From the NCBI RefSeq assembly GCF_032598905.1, contig NZ_CP122458.1, positions 62,001 through 126,000 on the forward strand: a stretch of DNA of 64,000 nt, in the 5' to 3' direction. This stretch comes from Streptomyces sp. 11x1 (GTDB lineage: Bacteria; Actinomycetota; Actinomycetes; Streptomycetales; Streptomycetaceae). A program made the translations under genes and the position numbers. Under the pieces are notes generated by a model. It was not told where the DNA came from, did not search any database, and saw only the letters and a list, made by a program, of their open reading frames with translations. Shown here in pieces: positions 9,262 to 17,269 of the stretch (within the stretch, counting starts at the first letter, position 1; each line of letters opens with the position of its first letter).

Positions 9262-9606
9262 ATGACGATGACTACGACCCAGCGCATCCTCGACCTCGCT
9301 GCGGCGGCACCGGCCAGCCACGGCGAGGACCTGGTGCTGCTCCTGAGCGAGGCGAACGAGCTGTACCAGCAGGGTCTTCAGGACCTGCACCGGGATGTGG
9401 CAGCACGTCTCGGCGGGCTGGCCACCGCGGATCTGATGTTCGCCGCGGACACCGCCGGCATGCCCTGTGATCCCTCGCAGGACCGCGACGAGGTGATCCT
9501 GCTGCTGGCCCTGGTCGAGTGGGAGATGACACCGGCCGCCATGGCGTATGCGGAGATGGCCGAGGCCGCCGCGCGTCGCGGTATCTGCTTGGTCCCCGAG
9601 GAGTAG
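9262..9606 (+). CDS. Hypothetical 114-aa acidic protein
   Basis: The ATG at 9262 follows AGGAGGG, a strong ribosome binding site. The product is mainly helical and acidic, with a single internal CDPSQ segment and no membrane segment. It lies 41 nt downstream of the PAPS-reductase-like gene and is probably in the same transcript. No family is recognised. Confidence 0.6.
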   Translation: MTMTTTQRILDLAAAAPASHGEDLVLLLSEANELYQQGLQDLHRDVAARLGGLATADLMFAADTAGMPCDPSQDRDEVILLLALVEWEMTPAAMAYAEMAEAAARRGICLVPEE

Positions 9607-9642
9607 GCCGTGGGCCGTGAGCGCGTCGTCGGGGAAAAACCT

Positions 9643-9685
9643 TGAGCCGCGGGCTGGACCTCCAACCGAAACTCCTGCCATTATT
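9643..9685 (+). promoter_or_regulatory. Intergenic element, copy 1 (probable promoter)
   Basis: A block TGAGCCGC-r-GGCTGGACC-y-CCA-m-CCGA followed 9 nt later by CATTAT recurs almost unchanged at 13108-13150. Here it lies about 55 bp upstream of the HTH gene at 9740. CATTAT can be a -10 box, and TGGACC, 18 nt upstream, a possible -35. The shared sequence is seen directly; promoter function is inferred. Confidence 0.5.
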
Positions 9686-9739
9686 TGCTTTGTGAGTCGG
9701 GCTGGCCGGCTCACTGCTGACAGGACGGACGGTTCTGCC

Positions 9740-10456
9740 ATGACCTCGCGCCGTGAGCCTCGCCTGGCCGACGCTGCCGAGATCGCGGCTGAACAGGGCC
9801 TGACATCCGCACGGATCACCGGCCTCTATACCGAGCGTGCTGAGAACGCGGCCGGCGAGACATTCCCCGAGCCTGTCGACAAGCGCGGCCGCGCCCGCCT
9901 GTGGGACCACGCGGAGGTCACCAAGTGGTTCGCCCACCGGGCGCCGGCACGGCTCGCTGAACACGCACCGCCCTCCCTCGCTCCGGACACGTTGCTGAAC
10001 GCGGCGGAGGCCTCGAGGTACCTCGGCTACAAGAACTCCAACCAGGTCACCACCTTCGTGCGCGACCACCCCGGTTACTTCCCCGAACCGGACGTCGTCG
10101 AAGAGAAGGGCACGGCGGAGAACCCTTACCGCCGCCAGCTCTGGAAGGTGCAAACCCTGCAGAAGTGGATGGCCAGCCGGCCCGGCCGCGGAAGACGAGC
10201 CGGAGCCAAGGAGGCACCGCCTCTGCCCGACGTTCCCGTCGACGGCGATCCCGACGAACTCCTGGGGGCGAGCAAGGCGGCCGCCTTGCTGGGGTACAAG
10301 AGCGTTGGCTCCTTCTCCAGCAGCCTGTCCCAGGGCAACCTTCCGCTGCTGAAGACCACCGACGGGGTCGCCGAGAATGCCGGGCGCCAGAACGGGCGCC
10401 GGCGGTGGACGCGCCGGCGCATCCTCCAGCAGGCCGCCCAGCGGTCGAGGAAGTAG
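9740..10456 (+). CDS. Triple Xis/MerR-like helix-turn-helix protein
   Basis: This 238-aa protein contains three tandem, diverged copies of an excisionase-like winged helix, about residues 8-68, 83-152 and 173-235. Each opens with a helix-turn (ADAAEIAAEQGL, NAAEASRYLGY, GASKAAALLGY), and the first two close on a tryptophan-bearing wing (LWDHAEVTKW, LWKVQTLQKW). It has no catalytic motif and is probably a DNA-binding regulator or directionality factor of the element. The ATG at 9740 is preceded by a poor ribosome binding site; the upstream repeat element probably carries its promoter. Confidence 0.65.
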   Translation: MTSRREPRLADAAEIAAEQGLTSARITGLYTERAENAAGETFPEPVDKRGRARLWDHAEVTKWFAHRAPARLAEHAPPSLAPDTLLNAAEASRYLGYKNSNQVTTFVRDHPGYFPEPDVVEEKGTAENPYRRQLWKVQTLQKWMASRPGRGRRAGAKEAPPLPDVPVDGDPDELLGASKAAALLGYKSVGSFSSSLSQGNLPLLKTTDGVAENAGRQNGRRRWTRRRILQQAAQRSRK

Positions 10457-10666
10457 TACCCGGCGGTGAGCGGACCTCCGCGCACCGCCCCATGAACGCG
10501 ACAGCCGGCTTTGGACGTTGGTCCCTTGCGGGCCGGGTGTCGCACGATGGCCGGCATGGCGTGGCTCGCCACCACGTCCCGCAGCAGCATCCGCTGCTGC
10601 GGACCGGCCATCGCCGATCCTCCAGGGCCGCTTCCGTGTGATCCGTCATGGTCGCCGGTGTCCCTG
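10457..10666. other. Intergenic, no gene supported
   Basis: No reading frame with a ribosome binding site or recognisable domain is seen between the triple HTH gene and the left IS5-type inverted repeat. A small hairpin of GCAGCAGCATCCGCTGCTGC lies at 10577-10596. Confidence 0.5.
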
Positions 10667-10686
10667 AGAACCCGTCTTTGAACCTG
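10667..10686. repeat. 20-bp inverted repeat, left copy
   Basis: AGAACCCGTCTTTGAACCTG is a perfect inverted match to 12021-12040. The right copy lies about 55 bp after the stop of an IS5-family transposase tail, so this pair probably marks the ends of an insertion sequence whose centre has been replaced. Confidence 0.7.
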
Positions 10687-10796
10687 TGTTCGTTCTCACC
10701 GAAGTCACTCGTGCGGCAGGATGCTGCCCGCAGAGGCCGGGATTTGTCGCCGACGGAGGGAGCGCCGGCGTCCCGTGCCGAGGGGTGGTGGGCACC

Positions 10797-11112
10797 ATGC
10801 CCCACAAGCACGAAGATCGGGAGCGTATCCCGAGCGCGGTACGAAGAAATCGTCGTCGAGGACCGGAAGCTCATCGAGGTCGAACTGGTTCCCGGGCGGC
10901 CGGAGAGCCCGGTCGCGCCGGTGGTGAGGCAGCTCGACCGGACTATCGACTTCCTGGATCTGATCGGGGCCTGCCACAAGTTCGTGGCCGCGACCGGCCG
11001 CCTGGTGCCGCAGATGCGCGGACGCCGTTTGTCTGAGGACGAGCGGGAGGTGAACCACAAGAACGTCGACCGTGTCCGGGCGACCTTCTCTGAACTAAGA
11101 ACTGCGGCTTAA
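10797..11112 (+). pseudogene. Hypothetical protein, probably frameshifted
   Basis: A frame ending at TAA 11110-11112 encodes a plausible about 90-aa domain (YEEIVVEDRKLIEVEL, then RQLDRTIDFLDLIGAC). It has no good start in frame; the nearest is GTG 10711 without a ribosome binding site. In the neighbouring frame an ATG at 10797 starts MPHKHEDRERIPS and would join the domain after a one-base shift near 10840. This suggests a damaged gene inside the IS-like repeats. No family is recognised. Confidence 0.35.
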
Positions 11113-11153
11113 GAGCTCTCCAGCAGCGGGCGGGTCCCGGCGTGGCCGCCCGG

Positions 11154-11822
11154 TCAGCCGTCGAGTGCGGCGGAAGGCGCGTCCCCGTTCTGGGCCTGTC
11201 GGGCCCGCTTGGCGAGCACCGTGGCAAGGTCCCGGACACTGTCCTCGTTGACGCCGTCCGTGTCTTTGTCCACGGAACCCGCCAGCGTCCACAGCAGCGT
11301 CGTGCCGACCCGGGTCTGGGTCACGGCGCCGGGCTCACCGAAGTAGCCGGAGGAACCGAACCGGGCGTCGCGCTCGTCTCCGATCGGGCCGAGGCTGAAC
11401 GTCTTGGCCCGCTGTCCCGCCTTCTTGCCGTAGTAGCCGTCCCAGAGCACGTCGTACGCCTTACGGGCAGCCTGTTCGCTGTCGTAGGCGATGATCAGAA
11501 AGGTGACGGTGACGGTGGCGGCGTTGTCGTTGCGCCGGAAAGTCGAGGCGCCGAAGAAGCGGGAGTTCTCGCAGCCCGCGTTGCCCTTGATGGGGCAGGC
11601 CTCCGAACGGTAGTTGAGCTTGTCGATCTCAACGGTCGTGGGCCGATGGGACTCCTTCCAATGCTTCATGGCCCCGCCATCCGGCAACGTCTCCCGTACC
11701 TGTTCCTTCGTGAGCGCCACCGCCTTGCCGTTCCAGCTGTCGCTCTCCGCGCCACCGCCACAGCCGGCCAGCAGCAGAGCCACCGCGATCGCCACGCACC
11801 ACCGGTAGTTCCTCATGGCCAT
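11154..11822 (-). CDS. Secreted lipoprotein, hypothetical
   Basis: The product of about 222 aa has an N-terminal signal peptide ending in a lipobox (LLAGC), so it is exported and lipid-anchored. The mature part carries a Cys pair (EACPIKGNAGC) and no known domain. The ATG at 11822 follows GAGGGGTGG and is preferred over an upstream TTG in the same frame. It lies between inverted repeats typical of an IS5-family element and points opposite to the transposase remnant, so it looks like passenger DNA. Confidence 0.7.
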   Translation of the reverse strand: MAMRNYRWCVAIAVALLLAGCGGGAESDSWNGKAVALTKEQVRETLPDGGAMKHWKESHRPTTVEIDKLNYRSEACPIKGNAGCENSRFFGASTFRRNDNAATVTVTFLIIAYDSEQAARKAYDVLWDGYYGKKAGQRAKTFSLGPIGDERDARFGSSGYFGEPGAVTQTRVGTTLLWTLAGSVDKDTDGVNEDSVRDLATVLAKRARQAQNGDAPSAALDG

Positions 11823-11860
11823 GCCACCACCCCTCAAGCGGTGATCTTACGCGGACAGTC

Positions 11861-11965
11861 TTCGCGCAGAAGGCGGCCCGGGACTACGAGACCCGGCCCG
11901 AGCACTCCGAAGCGATGCTCACCCTCGCAGCCATCACGTTGATGACGCGCCGACTTGCTCGGTAG
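11861..11965 (+). pseudogene. IS5-family transposase, C-terminal fragment
   Basis: The frame to TAG 11963-11965 reads AARDYETRPEHSEAM, LTLAAITLMTRRLAR, the usual C-terminus of Streptomyces IS5-family transposases. Everything upstream of about residue -35 is missing and replaced by the lipoprotein gene. The right terminal repeat follows about 55 bp downstream. Confidence 0.7.
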
Positions 11966-12020
11966 CCCATCTGATCGGCGGTGCGATCAGGTGACTTTGG
12001 GCGCGGCTGTTGCGTACAAG

Positions 12021-12040
12021 CAGGTTCAAAGACGGGTTCT
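12021..12040. repeat. 20-bp inverted repeat, right copy
   Basis: Perfect inverse of 10667-10686, in the position expected for the right end of the IS5-family remnant. Confidence 0.7.
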
Positions 12041-12052
12041 GAGCTCACGCAG

Positions 12053-12129
12053 TCTCGTGGTCGGGGCCGTGGGCCCCGACCACGAGAGCGTTCTTGGGTC
12101 GTGACCTTGGTCGGGGCCTCGTGGTCGGG
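12053..12129. promoter_or_regulatory. 16-bp palindrome plus GTGGTCGGG repeats
   Basis: TCTCGTGGTCGGGGCC (12053-12068) and its exact inverse (12072-12087) are separated by 3 nt. Further copies TTGGTCGGG (12107) and GTGGTCGGG (12121) follow. The array ends 35 bp before the replication-relaxation gene at 12164. The same 9-mer recurs upstream of the HTH gene (18897, 18909) and of the conjugation operon (19934-20028). This looks like an operator family; the palindrome could also form a hairpin in RNA. Confidence 0.65.
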
Positions 12130-12163
12130 GGTTGGGTCGGGGGCTGAGGGTTGTCTCCTCTCC

Positions 12164-13078
12164 ATGACTCGTTCCACATCAGGTGTTCCGGCCGCCGAGG
12201 TGGCCCCGAGCCCCGCTGAACCGCTGCGTCTGCAGGTCCTGACCGCGCTCGCCCTGCACCGCATGGCCACGACCGGCCAGTTGCGGCTCATGCTGCGGCC
12301 AGACAGCTCCCGTCAGCTGTTCTCCCGCGTGCTGAACAAGCTGCGTTCGACCGGCTTCGTCGACCTCACCCCTCTGCCGGACTCGGACCGGTCGCGTACG
12401 CACGCCTGGTACCTCACCCCGGAAGGGGCGCGTCTGACCCGCGATCTCCCTGTCCTTCGGGGGCGTCCGCCGTACCCCATCACCTCGACAACCGCAGCGT
12501 CGCTGAAGACGCCGCACACACTGACCGTCGTACGGTCCCACCTTCCGTTCGCCGCAGATGCCCGCCGGCTCGGGCACGAGCACGGCCCGTGGGACTGGAC
12601 CCCTGAGGTAGCTCACCCCATCGGTGAGGGCGAGCGGCTCGTTGCGGATGCCGTCATGCACTACACCGTCGTCGACGGCGAACACCGGCGGAAGCTGCGC
12701 GCGTTCGTGGAAGTCGATCGCAGCACTATGAGCAGCGAGCGCCTGGCCGTGAAGCTGATCGAGTACGCGCGGCTCTTCCAGTACGAAGCCCAGCCTGTCG
12801 GCCGACGCAGGCCCGCCTCGACCGGCCCGGCGTGGCTGCGCTGGTATCCGGTCTTCCCTCGCGTCCTCTTCGTGCTCACCGGCGCTTCCCGGGCACGGCT
12901 GGGCGACCGAATCAGCGATCTGCAGGCGATGGTCGCTCAGCACCCGCTCGTCGCGGCCCTTGCCCGTGAAGTTCAGCTGGGAGCCGTCGTCCTGGAGGAC
13001 ATCGAGGAGCACGGTCCATCGGGGTCGGTGTGGGTGCCATTGACTGGGGGTGAGCCTCGCCCGTGGACCGACTTGTGA
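12164..13078 (+). CDS. Replication-relaxation family protein, copy 1
   Basis: This 304-aa protein matches the Replic_Relax family. It has an N-terminal winged helix (HRMATTGQLRLML, then VLNKLRSTGFVDL), an LTPEGARL motif, and a conserved core with ASLKTPHTLTVVRSH and VEVDRSTMSSERLAVKLIEYAR. Family members occur on actinobacterial plasmids and are linked to plasmid replication or relaxation functions. A clear paralogue of the same length is encoded at 32160. The upstream GTGGTCGGG palindrome makes DNA binding and autoregulation plausible. The ATG at 12164 has a weak, distant GAGGG, so a leaderless or differently started transcript is possible. Confidence 0.8.
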   Translation: MTRSTSGVPAAEVAPSPAEPLRLQVLTALALHRMATTGQLRLMLRPDSSRQLFSRVLNKLRSTGFVDLTPLPDSDRSRTHAWYLTPEGARLTRDLPVLRGRPPYPITSTTAASLKTPHTLTVVRSHLPFAADARRLGHEHGPWDWTPEVAHPIGEGERLVADAVMHYTVVDGEHRRKLRAFVEVDRSTMSSERLAVKLIEYARLFQYEAQPVGRRRPASTGPAWLRWYPVFPRVLFVLTGASRARLGDRISDLQAMVAQHPLVAALAREVQLGAVVLEDIEEHGPSGSVWVPLTGGEPRPWTDL

Positions 13079-13484
13079 TCACGTCGTCCCTGCTTTGGTC
13101 AGGCACCTGAGCCGCAGGCTGGACCCCCACCCGAGCCTATTTGGCATTATCGAACCTGTCGCGGTCGGCCGTCTGCGCCGGCCTGCCGGTCGCGGACCAA
13201 GCGGGCGACGGCGGCCCGCAGATTGTCGCTCACGGCATCGTCGACAGTATCGAGGTCTCCTCCGCGGCAGGGGCGTGGGCCGGTGTGGGCACGGGTGCCC
13301 TCCCTTCTGGTAGCTCAAGTGCGACTGCGCGAGCCCCGGCTCGCAACTCCCGGCGTTGGTGGGTGATTTACGGACCCTTTCGGCTCGGTGGCCGACATGA
13401 AGGAGTGGTGAGCTCGTACCCTCGATACAGCAACAACTGATCTTGGGGGCGGGATCCCGGTGAGCCGGGCAGAAGGGGGCGGCC
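13079..13484. other. Intergenic with second copy of the 43-bp element
   Basis: Positions 13108-13150 repeat the element at 9643-9685 with few changes. Downstream no gene with a ribosome binding site is seen on either strand. The minus strand keeps a short open tail ending VARLVRDRQAG near 13160-13260, which may be the end of a decayed gene. Confidence 0.45.
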
Positions 13485-14291
13485 GTGACCGGCGAGCAGA
13501 TGTCGAAAACCCTCGCGTTTCATGTCGAGCACTACATGATCGCGGTGGCGGAGCACCTGATGGCGAAGGGCGCCCCCATCAGCCTCGTCCACAGCTGCGG
13601 CCCGTACACCGAGGAAGATCATGTCTTCCCGGATGTCGAAGGCACGCTGTACTTCTCCAAGCGCTTCGCGGAGCAGCTGGACGGCCGTGGAGGCGTCGAT
13701 CTGCACTGGGCAGGGACCTCGGGCTGGTGTTTGAGTAATTTGGACGTCCCTGATTCCCCCAACGGGGATGCTCGCTGGATGGGTAACGGCCTGATGCCGG
13801 AACCGGAGCGCGTGGCAGCCTTTCTGGACACTTACCGGCTCAGCCCCGAGCAGGCCGGGAGCACGGAGCGTCCGTATTACCGCAGCGAGGGCAGCGACTT
13901 CCCCGCCCTGCTCCAGCGGCTGGCCGCCTACGTGCCGCCCCGCGACTCTGCCGGATACAAGGCTCGCCCGCGGTTCTCGACGGCTCGCGACCAGGCCTAC
14001 TCCCGGCGCATCCTCGACGCTCTGACCCCGCAAGGCAAGGACCCGATAGTCGAAGTACCTCTGCGCTCCAGCGAGTTGGAAGCGCTGCTCCACCTGCTTG
14101 AGTACGCCCAGGTTTCCTCAGGAGGACTGGGGCCGAATGATTTCGCCAGCCTGCTCGCCAGTGACCTTGAGGGCCGCCGCGGCGGCGGATACGACGCCGT
14201 CGAACGGCACCGCAGTGCGCTGACAGAGGCCGCCGCTCGACGGCAGCGAATCGAAGCACACCGCCGAAGGCAGCAGGGCGAGGGAGGCTGA
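13485..14291 (+). CDS. DUF6292-like hypothetical protein
   Basis: The 268-aa product has an N-terminal part (about residues 10-110) that resembles DUF6292 proteins of Streptomyces, with DLHWAGTSGWCL and PEPERVAAFLDTY. Its C-terminal part is helical and Arg/Glu-rich. No function is known. The GTG at 13485 follows AGAAGGGGGCGGCC. It converges on the lipoprotein at 14470, with a strong bidirectional terminator between them. Confidence 0.55.
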   Translation: MTGEQMSKTLAFHVEHYMIAVAEHLMAKGAPISLVHSCGPYTEEDHVFPDVEGTLYFSKRFAEQLDGRGGVDLHWAGTSGWCLSNLDVPDSPNGDARWMGNGLMPEPERVAAFLDTYRLSPEQAGSTERPYYRSEGSDFPALLQRLAAYVPPRDSAGYKARPRFSTARDQAYSRRILDALTPQGKDPIVEVPLRSSELEALLHLLEYAQVSSGGLGPNDFASLLASDLEGRRGGGYDAVERHRSALTEAAARRQRIEAHRRRQQGEGG

Positions 14292-14405
14292 CTTCGGGAG
14301 GCAGGGTTGTCGTGAGGGCGATCTGTTGCGGCCGCTCCTGGCGCCGACGCCCCGGCCATCGTGCCGAGGCTCCTCAGGGGTGCTGGGCCCCTGTAGACAC
14401 AGGCG

Positions 14406-14442
14406 CCGTGGTGCCCCGGGAAGGCTGCCCGGGGCACCACGG
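14406..14442. terminator. Bidirectional hairpin terminator
   Basis: CCGTGGTGCCCCGGG (14406-14420) and its perfect inverse (14428-14442) enclose a 7-nt loop between two convergent genes. There is no T-tract, as often seen for Streptomyces terminators. Confidence 0.75.
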
Positions 14443-14469
14443 CCTGTTCCGTGCGCGGTCTCCCGTTTC

Positions 14470-14916
14470 CTACTTGATCGTGTAGCTGCAGCCCTTGGTG
14501 CTCTTGCCACCGTCGTTGTCCGCGACCTGCTTGCCGTCGACCTTGATCACGCACGGTGCGAACTGCAGCAGTCCGTCGGCGGCCTTGACCGTGCCCGGGA
14601 TCACGGACACCAGGTATCCCACCTCCTGATGGGCTTCGGTGAGTTCGACGGTCTCCGTCTTCGTCCACGGCAGCGTCTGGTCGTCGAAACCGTCTGTCGC
14701 CGCGTGGTACATGACCCGGGTCGTTCCTTCACCGCTCACCTGCAGCGTGACCTCGTGGTTCTCCTGGCCCGGCTCTGTCTTCGGCGGCGTACTCGCCGGT
14801 GCTGAGGCCTTGTCGCCCTTCGCGCTGGTGTCGGCGGATTCGCTGTCGCTGCCGCATCCGGTCAGCAGCACTACAGCCGTGACGAGCGCGGCTGCGCCCT
14901 GAAGCGTCTTTCGCAT
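14470..14916 (-). CDS. Small secreted lipoprotein
   Basis: The 148-aa product has a signal peptide with lipobox LLTGC at about residues 17-21 and then a Ser/Ala/Pro-rich linker. A mature domain with two cysteines follows (FAPCVIKVDGK, STKGCSYTIK), which may form a disulfide. It is probably anchored on the outer face of the membrane. The ATG at 14916 is preceded by GAGGAACGGGG. No domain family is recognised. Confidence 0.7.
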   Translation of the reverse strand: MRKTLQGAAALVTAVVLLTGCGSDSESADTSAKGDKASAPASTPPKTEPGQENHEVTLQVSGEGTTRVMYHAATDGFDDQTLPWTKTETVELTEAHQEVGYLVSVIPGTVKAADGLLQFAPCVIKVDGKQVADNDGGKSTKGCSYTIK

Positions 14917-15104
14917 GGTCCCCGTTCCTCGTTCCCTGTCGTGAATGGACCGGCGTCCGCAGATCCAACCACGGACGGGCTGCTCGCCGGCCAACGAGGT
15001 GTGCTCGAAGGCCTGTTGTCCTTGTTGCCTTCTTCCGGGGCGCCTCTCAGCCCTGCTCGGTGCGGGGGCGGTGCAGCAGTGAAGGGCCGGGCGCCGGGGC
15101 CGCG

Positions 15105-15686
15105 TCACTTCGTCCGTCCGGGTGCTGCTGCGGCCATGGTGTCGGCGGTCTTGTCGTGGAGGCACTGCCGGTAGGGCTTGTCCCAGCAGCACCAGAGCGG
15201 GTTGAGCAGGCTGAGGACCGGGACGATGAAGGCGAACAGCCAGAACAGCTCCCTGCCGAGTGCACGCCAGAATCCCACCGGGTGGGCCGTTTCCCGGCGC
15301 ACGATCCGTACCCCGCACACAGCCTTGCCCAGGGTCGCGCCGAACTTCCAGACGGCGAAGGGGAAGTAGAGGACGAAGGAGACTGCGAGCCAGGCGAACA
15401 GCACCGTCCTCGCGGTGCTGCCGCCGCCCTCGTCGATCCACATCATGACCGGGACGGCCGGTATGAAGTACGCGGCATACCAGATGATCACGTCGAGCAG
15501 CCGGGCGCCGAGGCGCGCACCCAGGCTGGCCAGCCTGGCCGGCTCGGTGGTGCTCGGCGTAGTCGGCATTCCGTAGCCCGGCGCGTAGCCGTATCCCTGT
15601 CCCGGGTGTTGCCGGAACTGCGCGTAGGGAGGCGGAGCGGGGTCGGCCGGGTGCGGGTGCGGGGGGTGGTGCGGCTGATTCGCCAT
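15105..15686 (-). CDS. RDD-family membrane protein
   Basis: The 193-aa protein starts at ATG 15686 behind AGAGGAAGGAACC. After a Pro/His/Tyr-rich N-terminus it has the RDD pattern: LGARLLDVIIWY with Arg and Asp in the first membrane helix, a second helix (VLFAWLAVSFVLYFPF), GATLGKAVCGVRIV, and a third helix (LFAFIVPVLSLLNPL). RDD proteins are small integral membrane proteins of mostly unknown role, sometimes transport. It ends CLHDKTADT, also typical of the family. Confidence 0.8.
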   Translation of the reverse strand: MANQPHHPPHPHPADPAPPPYAQFRQHPGQGYGYAPGYGMPTTPSTTEPARLASLGARLGARLLDVIIWYAAYFIPAVPVMMWIDEGGGSTARTVLFAWLAVSFVLYFPFAVWKFGATLGKAVCGVRIVRRETAHPVGFWRALGRELFWLFAFIVPVLSLLNPLWCCWDKPYRQCLHDKTADTMAAAAPGRTK

Positions 15687-15817
15687 GGTTCCTTCCTCTG
15701 GTGGGAGATGTGTCTGCACGGTTCGCGGTCGGACCGCGTGTGCGGAGTCAGGGGTTGTTTGTCGGTGGAGCAGTCGCCGCAGGTCGGCCCAGACGGCGCG
15801 CGGTTCGTAGCCGAACA

Positions 15818-17269
15818 TCAGCGGACTTGGTCACGGGCCGGCGCAGGCAGCAGGTTGTCTCCGGGCCACAGGTCCCGCTCAGCCACCAGGTCGGCGAGGA
15901 AAGCGCCGATCTGGGCCAGGACTTCGTCGCGCTGTGTCGGCCCGTGGTCGAGGGGTTCGCCGGCCGCAGGGTCGTAGGTGCGGACGTGGCCGTGGGGTCC
16001 GGTGCAGATCAGGGCGCGCGCGATATCCGGCAGGCCGAGGCTGAGGGCGTCGCACTCTCCTGCATGGACGAGTTGCACGAGGTCGGTGGTGACTTTCTCC
16101 CAGTCGCCGACCTTCGGCCAGTCGGCGCCGCCGTTCAGTTCGTGATTGAGGGTGGACAGCGGGACGATTTCGCCCGGCCGGCGCCCTTGGGTGAGGCGGT
16201 CGTGGATCTGAGCGCCGTCGGGCTGCAGCACGTGGGGGTGGAGCAGCGAGCCGGCGGCGACGACGGTGGCGTTGACCTCCTGGGTGCCGGGGCCGGGGTA
16301 GTACGGCTCGTGCGCGAAGAGCAGGTAGACGTCGGCGGTGGGGTCTGCGTTGTCGGACTGGGCCTGGGTCATGGGGCGGTATCCCTTCAGCGGTGAAATG
16401 CCCGGCGAGCGTCGAGGTCCTGGTTGTGCCGCTGGCTCGAAGCCGGGCGGGAGCGGGCCCAGCGGGCCTTCGTGCCCGCGGGGCTGGTTCGCTTCGCCGG
16501 AGCGGGCCTCAGTGCGAGTGCGCTCCAGCATCTGGGCGACTTGGTCGGCTAGCTGGACCATCAGCCGTTCCCGGTCGATGAGGTGAGGCGAGGCCGTGCG
16601 GGTGTCCTGGGTCTGGAGCAGGTCAGCGGCGTCCCACAGCAGGTTCTGGCCGATCTCGGCCGCGCGGCGCAGTTCGTAGCGGTCGCTGTCGGCGGCGGCC
16701 TGGACGAGGTAGGTGTGCAGGGCGGCGAGCCTCTGGAGGTACTGGCAGGCGGCGTCGCCTTCGACGCTGCGGACGTGCTCGCGGGCCCGGTCGTCGAATC
16801 GGTCGGGCAGGTGCTCGGTGAGCAGTGGGGCGAGCAGCATCGCCGGCAGCACGACGTCGGCGGGGATGCCGCGGCTGAGGGCGAACAGGGCGGCGAAGAG
16901 GCTGATGACGCCCACGAGGACTGCGGAGAACCGCAGGGATGCGGGGCTCGTGGCGGTCAGGGCGATGCGGTTGGCGGGGCGCCGGGTCAGCCAGCGCACG
17001 GCGAGCCGTTGTGTCAACGTCGCGCCCGGGGTGAGCACCCCTATCTGCCGAGGGAGGCCGGGCAGGGTCCCGTCACCGGGCACGGTCCAGGTCAGCCAGC
17101 CCCACTCCGTGCGCTCGTAGACGAGCGCGGGTTCGCACGTGGTGTCGCGGCAGAGGTGGCCGGTCAGCAGCGCGCGAGATCGTTCTTCCTCCCACCGTCG
17201 CGGATCGCGGGCGAAGGGACGGAGAGGTTGCTGGGGTGCCGTCCGGGGTGTGTGGAGCGTGTCCGTCAT
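15818..17269 (-). CDS. Membrane protein fused to unknown C-terminal domain
   Basis: The ATG at 17269 overlaps the TGA of the HTH gene upstream (ATGA), giving 483 aa. Residues about 100-150 hold two hydrophobic helices (LVGVISLFAALFAL, ADVVLPAMLLAPLL). A Pro/Gly-rich linker follows, and then a separate soluble domain from about residue 300, beginning MTQAQSDNADPTADV and rich in His, Asp and Leu. The second part has its own Met behind AAGGGATACC, so it may once have been a separate gene. No stop divides them now. Function unknown. Confidence 0.6.
   Translation of the reverse strand: MTDTLHTPRTAPQQPLRPFARDPRRWEEERSRALLTGHLCRDTTCEPALVYERTEWGWLTWTVPGDGTLPGLPRQIGVLTPGATLTQRLAVRWLTRRPANRIALTATSPASLRFSAVLVGVISLFAALFALSRGIPADVVLPAMLLAPLLTEHLPDRFDDRAREHVRSVEGDAACQYLQRLAALHTYLVQAAADSDRYELRRAAEIGQNLLWDAADLLQTQDTRTASPHLIDRERLMVQLADQVAQMLERTRTEARSGEANQPRGHEGPLGPLPPGFEPAAQPGPRRSPGISPLKGYRPMTQAQSDNADPTADVYLLFAHEPYYPGPGTQEVNATVVAAGSLLHPHVLQPDGAQIHDRLTQGRRPGEIVPLSTLNHELNGGADWPKVGDWEKVTTDLVQLVHAGECDALSLGLPDIARALICTGPHGHVRTYDPAAGEPLDHGPTQRDEVLAQIGAFLADLVAERDLWPGDNLLPAPARDQVR

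Noticed and set aside
13141..13440. 99-codon plus frame after the second promoter-like element
   Set aside because: No ribosome binding site, low complexity, no family.
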